From Paracoccus alkanivorans (GTDB lineage: Bacteria; Pseudomonadota; Alphaproteobacteria; Rhodobacterales; Rhodobacteraceae), in assembly GCF_003697785.1 (NCBI RefSeq), contig NZ_QOKZ01000001.1:744001-808000 (forward strand): DNA of 64,000 nucleotides, read 5' to 3'. The position numbers and the translations under genes were made by a program. This document shows, one piece after another, positions 45,231-54,442 of this stretch; position 1 is the stretch's first letter, and each line of letters starts with the position of its first letter. The notes below the pieces were generated by a model. It worked only from the letters and a program-made list of their open reading frames with translations, searched no databases and had not been told where the DNA came from.

Positions 45231-48080
45231 ATGTCGCCAGCCCTCATCGCCCTGCTGCCATTCATCGGGGCATTGTTGCCCGGATTGCTGGTTCGCTCCG
45301 GCCGCTCTGTAGCAGCAACAGCTTGTGGAACCGCGACATTCGTGGCGCTTTTGGGCCTGCTTCTGCACGTTCCCGCCATAATGCAGGGAGAGGTGATCAC
45401 CGCTCGTATCGAGTGGCTGCCACTGATCCAGCTCAATGCGAATTTCCGCATCGACGGGCTGGCGGTGCTGTTCGGCACGCTGATCCTGGGGATCGGATTG
45501 CTGATCATCACCTATGCGCGTTTTTACCTCTCGCGGCAGGACCCGGTGGGCAAGTTCTATACCTATCTGATGCTGTTCCAAGGCGCGATGATGGGTATCG
45601 TGCTTTCGGACAACATACTGCTATTGCTGATTTTCTGGGAGCTGACATCGTTGTCCTCCTTTCTGCTGATCGGCTATTGGCGGCATCTGCCCGCCGGGCG
45701 ACAGGGCGCGCGCATGGCGCTGGCTGTCACCGGCATGGGCGGACTGGCGATGATCGCGGGGATGCTGATCCTCGGGCAGATCGCGGGCAGCTATGACATC
45801 AGCGATATCCTGCAGGCGAAGGACGCGATCCAGGCCAGCCCCTATTACCTTCCTGCGTTGATCCTGATCCTGATCGGTGCCTTTACCAAGTCGGCGCAGT
45901 TCCCGTTCCATTTCTGGCTGCCGCATGCCATGGCTGCCCCCACCCCCGTCAGCGCCTATCTGCACAGCGCCACCATGGTGAAGGCGGGACTGTTTTTGAT
46001 GGCGCGGCTCTGGCCGGTGCTGTCGGGGACGCCGGAATGGTTCTGGATCGTCGCCACGACAGGGCTGATCACCATGCTGGTCGGTGCGGCGATCGCGCTG
46101 TTCAAGGACGATCTCAAGGCGCTGCTGGCATTCTCGACGGTCAGCCACCTGGGGCTGATCACCATGCTGCTGGGTTTCGGCACCGAAGAGGCCGCCATCG
46201 CCGCCGTCTTCCATATCATCAACCATGCCACCTTCAAGGCCGCGCTGTTCATGACCGCCGGGATCATCGATCACGAGGCGGGCACGCGCTCCATCGCCCG
46301 GCTTGGCGGGCTGCGCAAGCTGATGCCGGTCAGCTTCGCCATCGGCACCATAGCGGCGCTGTCCATGGCCGGGATCCCGCCGCTCAACGGTTTCCTGTCC
46401 AAGGAGATGATGCTTTACGAGGCCAGCCACCTGGAGCTGGCGCGGCAGTTCTTCATGGTGGTGGCGACCGTCGCGGCGGTGTTCTCTGTCGGCTATTCGC
46501 TGCGTTTCATCTTTCACGTCTTCACCGGACCCGAGCGGGACGATTATCCGCATCATCCGCATGATCCGGGCTTCGGCATGTGGGCGGGTCCCGCGCTCCT
46601 GACGGTGCTGGTGGTGCTTATCGGGCTGTTCCCGAATGTCATGGCGGGCTGGCTGGTCGACATATCGGCCAGCGCCGTCACCGGGCACGAGGCGCATTCG
46701 CATATCGCGCTCTGGCACGGGGTGAACGCGGCGCTGATCATGTCGATGACCGCCATCGCGGGCGGGATCGTGCTGCTGAATCTGCACAAGCCCCTGCTTG
46801 CCGCGTGGGAGAGCGCCCCGCGCCCCGAAGCGAAGGATATATTCGACGGGCTGGTTCTGGCCATCGTCAGGGCGGCCCGCGCAATCACCGATTCCCTGAC
46901 CAATGGCTCGATGCCGCGGGCGCTGGCCTTCTTCACCCTCACCTCGCTCATCGCAGGCGGCTTCGCGTGGATCACGGGTTCCGCCGGCCCCGTCACGCGG
47001 CCGATGCTGCCGATCGAACCTGTGCCCTTCATCGGCTGGCTTCTAGCGATAACGGCAACGGGCTGCATGGTGTTCTTCCACCGGGTCCGCCTGCTGGCGC
47101 TGGTGCTGGTGGCCATCGTCGGGCTGATCACCTCGATCTTCTTCGCCTATTTCTCGGCCCCCGACCTTGCGCTTACCCAGATCTCGGTCGAGATCGTCAC
47201 CGTGATCCTGCTGCTTCTTGCGCTGAATTTCCTGCCCAAACGGACGCTGATCGAGACCAGCACCGTGAATCGTGGCTGGGACGCCTTCATCGCCACGCTG
47301 GCGGGGATCGGATTCGGCGGGCTGTGCTATGCGATCCTGCGGCGCGATTTCGCCTTTGACACTATTTCCGGTTACATGCTTGAAAACAGCTACAAACTGG
47401 GGGGTGGCGACAATGTCGTGAATGTCATCCTGGTAGATTTCCGCGGCTATGACACCTTTGGCGAGATCACCGTTCTCGGCATCGCCGCGCTGGCCATATT
47501 CGCGCTGACACAGACCTTGTTGCAGGGCAAATCCTCGGCACGGCTGCGTAACTGGGTGCACGATCAGCGTCGCGCGGGCGACCGTCATCCGCTGATGCTG
47601 GTGATCGCGACAAGGGTGATCCTGCCGTTCTCGCTGATGGTCGGCCTGTTCATTTTCCTGCGCGGCCATAACCAGCCGGGCGGCGGTTTCATCGCCGGGC
47701 TTGTCGTCGCCATCGCGCTGCTGATGCAATACATGGCTTCGGGTTATGCCTGGGCGCAGGACCGCCAGACCATTCCCTATCACGCGTTGATCGGTGCGGG
47801 CGTGGTGGCAGCGGGCGTCACCGGGATCGGGGCATGGTTCAACGGCAAGCCGTTCCTGACCTCGGCCTATGGCTATTTCAAGCTGCCCTTCCTGGAAAAA
47901 TTCGAGCTGGCCACGGCAATGGGCTTTGACCTCGGCGTATTCCTCTGCGTCGTCGGTGCGGTGATGCTGGCGCTGAACTCGCTCAGCCGGATCGCCCGGC
48001 GGGCCGGGGAAACGGTGAACGAGAAACCGATGGATATCGATTTGAGCGAAGAACAAGAAGAACCGAAAGGAGCCCTGTGA
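45231..48080 (+). CDS. mrpA: Na+/H+ antiporter subunit A with fused B domain (MrpAB)
   Basis: A 949-residue membrane protein. Residues 1-780 are MrpA/NuoL-like with about 20 TM helices (FPFHFWLPHAMAAPTPVSAY is the proton-antiporter signature), and the last 150 are an MnhB domain (FIFLRGHNQPGGGFIAGLVV). The fusion replaces separate mrpA and mrpB genes, as in the Pha systems of alphaproteobacteria. It heads an unbroken seven-function operon A(B)-C-D-E-F-G that exchanges Na+ (or K+) for H+. Confidence 0.95.
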   Translation: MSPALIALLPFIGALLPGLLVRSGRSVAATACGTATFVALLGLLLHVPAIMQGEVITARIEWLPLIQLNANFRIDGLAVLFGTLILGIGLLIITYARFYLSRQDPVGKFYTYLMLFQGAMMGIVLSDNILLLLIFWELTSLSSFLLIGYWRHLPAGRQGARMALAVTGMGGLAMIAGMLILGQIAGSYDISDILQAKDAIQASPYYLPALILILIGAFTKSAQFPFHFWLPHAMAAPTPVSAYLHSATMVKAGLFLMARLWPVLSGTPEWFWIVATTGLITMLVGAAIALFKDDLKALLAFSTVSHLGLITMLLGFGTEEAAIAAVFHIINHATFKAALFMTAGIIDHEAGTRSIARLGGLRKLMPVSFAIGTIAALSMAGIPPLNGFLSKEMMLYEASHLELARQFFMVVATVAAVFSVGYSLRFIFHVFTGPERDDYPHHPHDPGFGMWAGPALLTVLVVLIGLFPNVMAGWLVDISASAVTGHEAHSHIALWHGVNAALIMSMTAIAGGIVLLNLHKPLLAAWESAPRPEAKDIFDGLVLAIVRAARAITDSLTNGSMPRALAFFTLTSLIAGGFAWITGSAGPVTRPMLPIEPVPFIGWLLAITATGCMVFFHRVRLLALVLVAIVGLITSIFFAYFSAPDLALTQISVEIVTVILLLLALNFLPKRTLIETSTVNRGWDAFIATLAGIGFGGLCYAILRRDFAFDTISGYMLENSYKLGGGDNVVNVILVDFRGYDTFGEITVLGIAALAIFALTQTLLQGKSSARLRNWVHDQRRAGDRHPLMLVIATRVILPFSLMVGLFIFLRGHNQPGGGFIAGLVVAIALLMQYMASGYAWAQDRQTIPYHALIGAGVVAAGVTGIGAWFNGKPFLTSAYGYFKLPFLEKFELATAMGFDLGVFLCVVGAVMLALNSLSRIARRAGETVNEKPMDIDLSEEQEEPKGAL

Positions 48081-48469
48081 TGGAGCTTCTCGTCGCGACC
48101 GCTATCGGAGCATGCATGGCGGCCGGGATCTACCTTATCCTGCGGCTGCGGACCTTCGCTGTGGTTCTGGGCATGACGATGATCACCTATGCGATCAATG
48201 CCTTCCTGTTCGTGACCGGACGGCTGGTCGTGAACCTGCCGCCGATTCTGCGCGAACATGGCGAACATGCCGCATATACGGACCCGCTGCCGCAGGCGCT
48301 GGTGCTGACCGCGATCGTGATTTCCTTCGGGATGACCGCCGTGGTGGTGATGATGGCGCTTGGCGCCTTCATCGAAAGCGGTGACGACCGGATCAACATG
48401 CCACAGGACGACCGGGTGATGCCGCCGCTGAGGACCATCGACGACAAGCCCGAGGACGAAACCGCATGA
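48080..48469 (+). CDS. mrpC: Antiporter subunit MrpC
   Basis: A 129-residue NuoK-like subunit with three TM helices (LVATAIGACMAAGIYLILRL, VLGMTMITYAINAFLFVTG, ALVLTAIVISFGMTAVVVMM) and a charged C-terminal tail. ATG 48080 shares one base with the mrpA stop and has AAAGGAG eight bases upstream; a GTG three bases earlier is in frame. Confidence 0.93.
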   Translation: MELLVATAIGACMAAGIYLILRLRTFAVVLGMTMITYAINAFLFVTGRLVVNLPPILREHGEHAAYTDPLPQALVLTAIVISFGMTAVVVMMALGAFIESGDDRINMPQDDRVMPPLRTIDDKPEDETA

Positions 48470-50064
48470 CCCACTGGCTGATTGCTCCGGTTCTCGTTCC
48501 CGCCATTCTCGGCCCGCTGATGATCCTGTGGATGCGGCATGACCTGCTGCAGCAGCGGGTCTTCGGCGTCATCGGCAGCCTGCTGACACTGGTCGTCGCC
48601 ATCAAGCTGAACGTCATGGCGGCGGGCGGAGAGGTCTTCGTCTATCGCCTCGGCAACTGGCCCGCGCCTTTCGGCATCGTGCTGATGCTGGACCGGCTGG
48701 CGGCGCTGATGCTGATCCTGACCGCGATCCTCGCGGTGATCGTGCAGCTTTACGGCATCGGGTCTGGCTGGGACCGCAAGGGCTGGCATTTCCACTCGCT
48801 CTGGCTGTTCCAGCTGATGGGGCTGAACGGGGCTTTTCTGACCGGCGACGCCTTCAACCTGTTCGTTTTCTTCGAGGTCCTGCTGATTGCCAGCTATGGG
48901 CTGATGATCCATGGCGGCGGCCCGATGCGGCTGCGGGCCGGAGTGCAGTATATCAGCTATAACCTCGCCGGATCGGCGCTGTTCCTGGCGGCGCTCGGCA
49001 CGCTCTATTCGGTGACCGGCACGCTGAACATGGCCGACATGGCCGAGCGGGTGGCAATGATGCCCGCCGAGGATACGGCGATTCTGCGAACCGGCGCGGT
49101 GCTGCTGATGCTGGTATTCGCGATCAAGGCGGCCATCGTCCCGCTGCATTTCTGGCTGCCTTCGACCTATGCCAACGCTCCCGGCCCGGTCGCGGCATTG
49201 TTCGCGATCATGTCCAAGGTCGGCGTCTATGCGATCATCCGGTTCTTCACGCTGGTCTTTCCAAGCGACACCATTGTCGAAACCATCGCCACGGACCTTC
49301 TGCTGCCCGCCGCGCTGATAACACTGACTCTGGGACAACTCGGCGTATTGGGCACCCGCAGCCTGACACGGCTTGCGGCCTATGCCGCCATCGCCTCGAT
49401 CGGCACATTGATGATCTCGGTCGCGCATTTCGATGCCGAAGGGCTGACGGCGGGATTATACTACATGCTGCATTCGACGCTGGCGGGCGCGGCACTGTTT
49501 CTTACCGTCGATCTGATCGCGGCCCGGCGCGGAGGCGATTTCTGGTTGCGGCTGCGACCGGCGATCCGCAATACCGGCCTTGTCTCGGCGCTGTTCTTCG
49601 CGACCGCCATCGCCGTCGTGGGACTGCCACCGCTTTCCGGTTTTCTGGGCAAGCTGATGATTCTGGATGCCACGGGCGACGATCCGTGGATGGCCGGGAT
49701 CTGGGCTACGATCCTGATCACCTCGCTGATCTCGCTGGTTGGCTTTGGCCGAGCGGGCTCGATCCTGTTCTGGAAATCACATGAGCTGGATCCCGAGCCG
49801 GGCAATGATACCGACGAGGATAAACGCCCTGAGCCCGGCCCGATCCCGACCAAGCTGGAAACCGACGAGCCGATCCAGGATGTCGACGATTCCGCAGCGC
49901 CATGGCTGGCCTTCCTGGCGGTTGGCGGGTTGCTGGCCGGCAGTGTGGTCATGACCGTTTTTGCCGGACCGCTCTCCGAATATTTGCAACAGACCGCCGA
50001 TCAACTGACCCGGCCCGCGCTCTATTATGAATCCGTGCTGCAGCAGCAGGAGGGCACGCGATGA
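48466..50064 (+). CDS. mrpD: Antiporter subunit MrpD
   Basis: A 532-residue NuoL/M/N-like proton-antiporter subunit. VPLHFWLPSTYANAPGPVAA carries the conserved TM Lys/His region, and about 14 TM helices are visible. The C-terminal part has a long charged insert around 435-475 (EPGNDTDEDKRPEPGPIPTK) before the last helix. Overlaps mrpC and mrpE by ATGA at each end. Confidence 0.95.
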   Translation: MTHWLIAPVLVPAILGPLMILWMRHDLLQQRVFGVIGSLLTLVVAIKLNVMAAGGEVFVYRLGNWPAPFGIVLMLDRLAALMLILTAILAVIVQLYGIGSGWDRKGWHFHSLWLFQLMGLNGAFLTGDAFNLFVFFEVLLIASYGLMIHGGGPMRLRAGVQYISYNLAGSALFLAALGTLYSVTGTLNMADMAERVAMMPAEDTAILRTGAVLLMLVFAIKAAIVPLHFWLPSTYANAPGPVAALFAIMSKVGVYAIIRFFTLVFPSDTIVETIATDLLLPAALITLTLGQLGVLGTRSLTRLAAYAAIASIGTLMISVAHFDAEGLTAGLYYMLHSTLAGAALFLTVDLIAARRGGDFWLRLRPAIRNTGLVSALFFATAIAVVGLPPLSGFLGKLMILDATGDDPWMAGIWATILITSLISLVGFGRAGSILFWKSHELDPEPGNDTDEDKRPEPGPIPTKLETDEPIQDVDDSAAPWLAFLAVGGLLAGSVVMTVFAGPLSEYLQQTADQLTRPALYYESVLQQQEGTR

Positions 50065-50552
50065 TCCGCCGTATCTTCCCCCATCCCTATCTCTCGGCAC
50101 TGCTGATACTGATCTGGATGCTGCTGGTGAACCGTTTTGCATGGGGTTCCCTGGTCTTCGCGACCATCCTCAGCATCGCCATCCCCGCCCTGACCGAGCC
50201 CTACTGGCCCGATCGCGCGAAATTCAGCAATCCGGGCAAGATCCTTTCCTATATCGGCCTGGTGATCTGGGATATCATCATGGCCAATATCCAGGTCGCG
50301 ATGATCGTGCTGTTCAAGCCGAACCGCAAACTGCAGCCGGCATGGATCACCATCCCACTGGAACTGCGCTCTCCCGAGGCGATCACCGTATTGGCCAGCA
50401 CGATCACCCTGACCCCGGGGACAGTCAGTGCCGATCTGTCGCAGGACGGTCATGCACTGCTGGTGCATTGCCTGCACGCCCCCGATCCGGAATCGGTGAT
50501 CGCAGAGATCAAGTCCCGCTACGAGGCCCGGCTGATGGAGATTTTCGAATGA
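50061..50552 (+). CDS. mrpE: Antiporter subunit MrpE
   Basis: A 163-residue subunit. Two or three N-terminal TM helices (SALLILIWMLLVNRFAWGSL) precede a cytoplasmic domain with TVLASTITLTPGTVSADL, the conserved MrpE motif. It is needed for complex assembly rather than catalysis. Start and stop overlap its neighbours by 4 bp. Confidence 0.94.
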   Translation: MIRRIFPHPYLSALLILIWMLLVNRFAWGSLVFATILSIAIPALTEPYWPDRAKFSNPGKILSYIGLVIWDIIMANIQVAMIVLFKPNRKLQPAWITIPLELRSPEAITVLASTITLTPGTVSADLSQDGHALLVHCLHAPDPESVIAEIKSRYEARLMEIFE

Positions 50553-50818
50553 TCGAATATGCGTTGTATTTCGCCTTTGCCTGTTTCGGCCTGGGATTGT
50601 TATTCTGCCTCTATCGCGTGGTCGTCGCCCCCGGCGTCAGCGACCGCGTTCTCGCGCTGGATACCATGACCATCAACATGATCGCATTGGTCGCATTGTT
50701 CGGTATCCTGTACGATACGACGATGTATTTCGAGATCATGCTGCTCTTCGCCATGGTCGGCTTCGTCTCGACGGTAGCTTACGCGAAATTCATCCTGCGC
50801 GGCGATGTGATCGAGTGA
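50549..50818 (+). CDS. mrpF: Antiporter subunit MrpF
   Basis: An 89-residue protein with three TM helices and the family motif VVVAPGVSDRVLALDTMTIN. Starts at ATG 50549 within the last codons of mrpE. Length typical. Confidence 0.94.
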   Translation: MIEYALYFAFACFGLGLLFCLYRVVVAPGVSDRVLALDTMTINMIALVALFGILYDTTMYFEIMLLFAMVGFVSTVAYAKFILRGDVIE

Positions 50819-50827
50819 GGAACGGAA

Positions 50828-51244
50828 ATGGACATGTTCGGGGAAATCCTTATCTCGGCCCTTCTGGTCATCGGTGGCATCTTCGGGCTGATCGGCTCTT
50901 ACGGGCTGGTCAAGCTGCCCGACCAGATGACCCGCTTGCATGCCCCCACCAAGGCCGCGACACTCGGCGTCGGTGGTGTCCTGCTGGCCTCGGTCGCGTG
51001 GTTCGGTTTTTTCGGGGAGCATCCCAGCTGGCATGAGTTGCTGATCGCGCTGTTCCTGTTCATGACCGCCCCGATCACCGGGCTGATGATCGCCAAGGCA
51101 CATATGCATCTAAGCTGGCGCGCCGACGAACTTCCCGATTGCGGCGAGGACCGCAACTGGGCCACCTATGGCGATTCCGCCGAACGCAGCCTGCTCGACA
51201 TCGGCTCCGGCGACGAGGGCACCGAGCGCGACCTGCGGGAATAG
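50828..51244 (+). CDS. mrpG: Antiporter subunit MrpG
   Basis: A 138-residue protein with three TM helices and the MrpG motif LVKLPDQMTRLHAPTKAATL. A hydrophilic tail of about 40 residues (ELPDCGEDRNWATYGDSAER) extends beyond the usual length. It starts 9 bp after mrpF and ends the operon; a small membrane-type frame on the opposite strand here is not credited. Confidence 0.93.
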   Translation: MDMFGEILISALLVIGGIFGLIGSYGLVKLPDQMTRLHAPTKAATLGVGGVLLASVAWFGFFGEHPSWHELLIALFLFMTAPITGLMIAKAHMHLSWRADELPDCGEDRNWATYGDSAERSLLDIGSGDEGTERDLRE

Positions 51245-51761
51245 GCTCGGGCCAACGAATATATTACGATTGCAGCGAGGGCGACGGCGGGCACGAATTC
51301 CATGGGGCACCTGTCGTAACCTGTTGCGATGTGTGGCCAATCCGTCAGCCTGCCGAACAATGATCCGGATGCGATTGCGTTGCCTGTATCGCCTCCTGCC
51401 GTATCCGTCCTGCTTGCCCCATGGCTTCCGGCCCGGAATGCAGGCGCGTATGTTTCTGCCTTTCAAGGCGTCCCTGAGCAATCGGCATCATAGCTCTACG
51501 ATCGTCAGACAGCCCTTCAACCTTCGGCAGGCTGTCCGGGAGTGCGGCAGAGCCCTTGTAACCGTTGACCTGACCGGCGCGGTGATATTGGTTTCATGTT
51601 CATCGGGATGGGATCGCTGCTCGCGCCCAGCTTCGATGGCTCCGGATGGTGGGAAATGATTATGACGTTAACTCGGGATTGACGAGGATTTAAGCGATAC
51701 TTTTCTTGCAGACTGTGCAGAATTGGCATAGATTTGGTCATGCAGATATCCGGAGTCCCTC
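51245..51761. other. 517-bp gap after mrpG, partly a decayed or leader region
   Basis: No gene is supported. A 7-bp hairpin, GACAGCC (51508-51514) with GGCTGTC (51530-51536), might end the mrp operon but has no U-run. The last 60 bp hold a promoter for the glycosyltransferase gene. The composition becomes clearly AT-richer after about 51650. Confidence 0.5.
51706..51734 (+). promoter_or_regulatory. Promoter of the glycosyltransferase gene
   Basis: TTGCAG (51706-51711), 17 bp, TAGATT (51729-51734), predicting a start near 51741, 21 bp before the ATG. GGAG in the leader is the ribosome site. Confidence 0.5.
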
Positions 51762-52583
51762 ATGCGAAGGAACATCGTAGGAATTTGCAGATTCTCATTC
51801 CTCGGTCACGGGGATTGGAAAGCATTCAATGGTGTCGGGAAAGACTCCGGAGAAGAAATAATTCAGTCGTTGCGCGAGAAGCTGTTTGATGAGCAGCGCC
51901 TGGAACATAGGTTCGAAACCTTCGAAGCGATAACTCTCCCTGGCTTAGACGCCCAGACAGACAAGAACTTCGCGTTTATTGCTCTCACATCAGATGAATT
52001 ACCAGAAAAATATTGGAGCCGTTTAAAGAGCTTGTCCGAGCGATATCCGTTTCTGGAGATCGTTCGCTTGCCTGTGATGAGTTCGGGGCGTGCGGTTGAA
52101 CAGGCCTATAAAAAGTTGGGCGTCAAGCATAGATCTGTCGTCCAGTTTCGGCTTGATGATGATGACACGGTGGGTTGCCACTATATTTCACGTCTGCGGC
52201 AGGCATGGTCGATGATGAATCTCGATCTCGAACGCCGACCTTTCGCCATCACATTCCCGAATGTGATGGTTTGTGGGCCTGTGGTTACAAAGGAAGGTAT
52301 CTCGGAATCGAGATTTATGCGGCGGTTTCTCCCGCATAACGCGGCAGGGCAGGCGATTGGTCATCGCAGGAAGAATATAATGCAGTGGTCGCATACGGGT
52401 GTCGGCCGGAAACTCATGAGCTTTTCCGACCCTTCCATTTGGGTCCTGCAAAGTTACTTCTCTTATAATGACACAGGGGCACTCACCCCCTGGAGGATGA
52501 AGAAACAACGTATAGAGGAAATCCCAAGGAAGAAATTGGAACAGATCGTCAAAACAAATTTCCCGTTTCTTTCTATCGTATAG
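51762..52583 (+). CDS. Putative rhamnosyltransferase-type glycosyltransferase
   Basis: A 273-residue protein. ICRFSFLGHGDWK opens it; FETFEAITLPGLDAQTDKNF and VVQFRLDDDDTVGCHYI (a DxD-type nucleotide-sugar/metal site) match the putative rhamnosyl transferase family common in Rhodobacterales. It would add a sugar to a surface polymer. Codon use and base composition are AT-richer than neighbours, the flanks are empty or broken, and no other glycan genes are near, all pointing to recent acquisition. Confidence 0.8.
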   Translation: MRRNIVGICRFSFLGHGDWKAFNGVGKDSGEEIIQSLREKLFDEQRLEHRFETFEAITLPGLDAQTDKNFAFIALTSDELPEKYWSRLKSLSERYPFLEIVRLPVMSSGRAVEQAYKKLGVKHRSVVQFRLDDDDTVGCHYISRLRQAWSMMNLDLERRPFAITFPNVMVCGPVVTKEGISESRFMRRFLPHNAAGQAIGHRRKNIMQWSHTGVGRKLMSFSDPSIWVLQSYFSYNDTGALTPWRMKKQRIEEIPRKKLEQIVKTNFPFLSIV

Positions 52584-52726
52584 AACTCGTTAGAAACTCG
52601 ATTTTTTCGTTGGGCTGGGTAGCCGAGATTTTGCGTTCGCGGCGAAAGTTAGCAACGATAAACCGCATTGCCATAAGATGGTTCGAACCGCCATTCATCT
52701 CATTCAAGGCCCTGAAAAACCTCCGG

Positions 52727-53271
52727 TCAGATTAGGCACTCCAGGCCCTTCAACTGCCCCGCCGAAGACTGCCAGTCCGTGATAGCGATGTTGGACAGGT
52801 CGCTCCATGAAGCATCATCAGGGGCTAAACCTCCAACGCATGTCGGAATCATAATCTGTCGAGGACAGATCGGACCCCTCCAGAAATCCCCGGAAACGAT
52901 CCGGAGCACCCGCGTATATGAAAGTACTCGGCCCCAGAAAATCATACTCCCTCCAGCTCGTCATCACGTCGCTGAAATCGATGGCTGCAGCGAGCCGCCA
53001 GCCAACAGGTGCTGGCGATAGGAGCAGTTTTTTGGGAACCCAGTCCCCGGTCGGTATCGCGGGCTGCATATTTTGTGGAGGCACGGAAGCGGCTGCGCGC
53101 AAAAGCTCGGGCAAATCGGCCAACAGATGTACCGGCCTTGAAGGGAATAGAGAAGACAGCACCAACATGCGCCTTGCGAGCGATTTTCCTGACCAAAGGC
53201 AACAATAGTTCCGTTGCTGATCGCCAACGCTGAAAGGCTTCAGCATCCGAAATATCAGGAAAACCGCTCAT
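52727..53271 (-). pseudogene. Probable frameshifted gene of unknown family
   Basis: Three minus-strand frames read on from each other. MSGFPDISDAEAFQRWRSAT and KAHVGAVFSIPFKAGTS (from 53271) continue, after a shift near 53122, as HLLADLPELLRAAAS, GDWVPKKLLLSPAPVGWRLA and FSDVMTSWREYDFLGPSTFI. After another shift near 52860 they continue as PTCVGGLAPDDASWSDLSN and GQLKGLECLI, ending at 52727. Each part looks protein-like and together they give about 180 residues, suggesting one gene with two frameshifts. No family is recognised. The 143-bp gap before it (52584-52726) and the 195-bp gap after it (53272-53466) show nothing else. Confidence 0.4.
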
Positions 53272-53466
53272 GCTCGCTCTCCTTTACATCGGCGCAAAAA
53301 GCACAGCAGGTGGAGTCGCCGCAACCTCCGCTTCGTCCCGCGTTTCCGATCTTTGCAAGCAATCACACGGGGCGTGCGCTGAAGGTGGCAACGCACCGAA
53401 GTCGGGGCGCGGCAGAAGGCAGGATCAGGACCGACGTTCAGGGGCCGGGAGGTTCATTGCCAAGGC

Positions 53467-54339
53467 CTACCCGACGATATTCGATCCAGCGCCGGCCCGA
53501 TCAACACGGCCATGTCCGGCGAGATAATCCAGCACGGCCTGAACCCGGCGCGGAAGCGTCCTCGCGCGCCCGACATAGAGCAGATGAAAATCCTCGAAAA
53601 CCGGTTCGGCATGCGGGTCGCAAGGCACAACGGTCCCTGCAGCCAGTTCCCGAGCGATCGTAAAGCGGCCGACACGTGCGACACCGGCTCCCGCGGCAAC
53701 GAGGGCCGCGATGGTCGCCCCGTCATTCACCTGCAGACGCGGTGCCCCGCCCCGCCATGTCATGTCACGGCGGACATAGGAAAAGCCGATCCGAAGCGAG
53801 GGCGGCGGATCATCGCCCCGGGGTGGAGCCATGACCTCGACAATCTCGCTGCGGCCCAGGTGACGGGCCATGAGGTTCGAGTCCTCAAGGGGCCCCGCCC
53901 TCACCGCCAGATCGATCGGCTGGTCGTAAAGATCGCTGACATTATCGCCGATCACCAGATCGATACGGATCTCCGGATGGGCATGCAACAATCCACCAAG
54001 AATCGGCGCCAGGATATGGTTAGCATAGGCGGCGCTGGTGGCGATGCGCACGGTGCCCGCGACCCGGCCGCAGCTTGCCTCGTGCTCTGCCGCATCAAGC
54101 GCCTCCAGAATGGCCTGGCCTTGTCGCGCGAAGCGTGCGCCTTCCTCTGTTACCCGGACCTTTCGGGTGGAGCGTTTCAACAGCGTCACGCCCAACCGCT
54201 CTTCGAGCCGGGCCATCATCTTGGAGACCGCGGATGGCGTCATCCCACGCATCCGCGCGGCGGCAGAAAAACTACCCTCGGCGATGACGCTCAGCAGGGT
54301 TTCGATCTCCGCAAGCCGGTTAGTGTCGCGCATTCGCAT
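53467..54339 (-). CDS. LysR-family regulator, probable controller of the MFS gene
   Basis: A 290-residue LysR protein of the AaeR/DsdC-like single-domain type: HTH in LSVIAEGSFSAAARMRGMTP and SAVSKMMARLEERLGVTLLK, then the effector domain (RIATSAAYANHILAPILGGL). Starts are ambiguous (54363, 54339, 54333) and no ribosome site decides; 54339 is chosen. It diverges from the MFS transporter, the usual layout for self-controlled efflux. Confidence 0.9.
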   Translation of the reverse strand: MRMRDTNRLAEIETLLSVIAEGSFSAAARMRGMTPSAVSKMMARLEERLGVTLLKRSTRKVRVTEEGARFARQGQAILEALDAAEHEASCGRVAGTVRIATSAAYANHILAPILGGLLHAHPEIRIDLVIGDNVSDLYDQPIDLAVRAGPLEDSNLMARHLGRSEIVEVMAPPRGDDPPPSLRIGFSYVRRDMTWRGGAPRLQVNDGATIAALVAAGAGVARVGRFTIARELAAGTVVPCDPHAEPVFEDFHLLYVGRARTLPRRVQAVLDYLAGHGRVDRAGAGSNIVG

Positions 54340-54442
54340 TGTCCATCTGTGAATTTCAGGCACATATCCTTGTAGTTTTCAGCGTCTGGCTTCTCAAGTT
54401 TTCTGCGCCGATCTTCCTCCCGAACAAGTGGAGATTTACATC

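Noticed and set aside
51166..51360. A 64-codon minus-strand frame with one hydrophobic helix, opposite the end of mrpG
   Set aside because: Mostly antisense to a conserved gene, no ribosome site of note, no recognised family.
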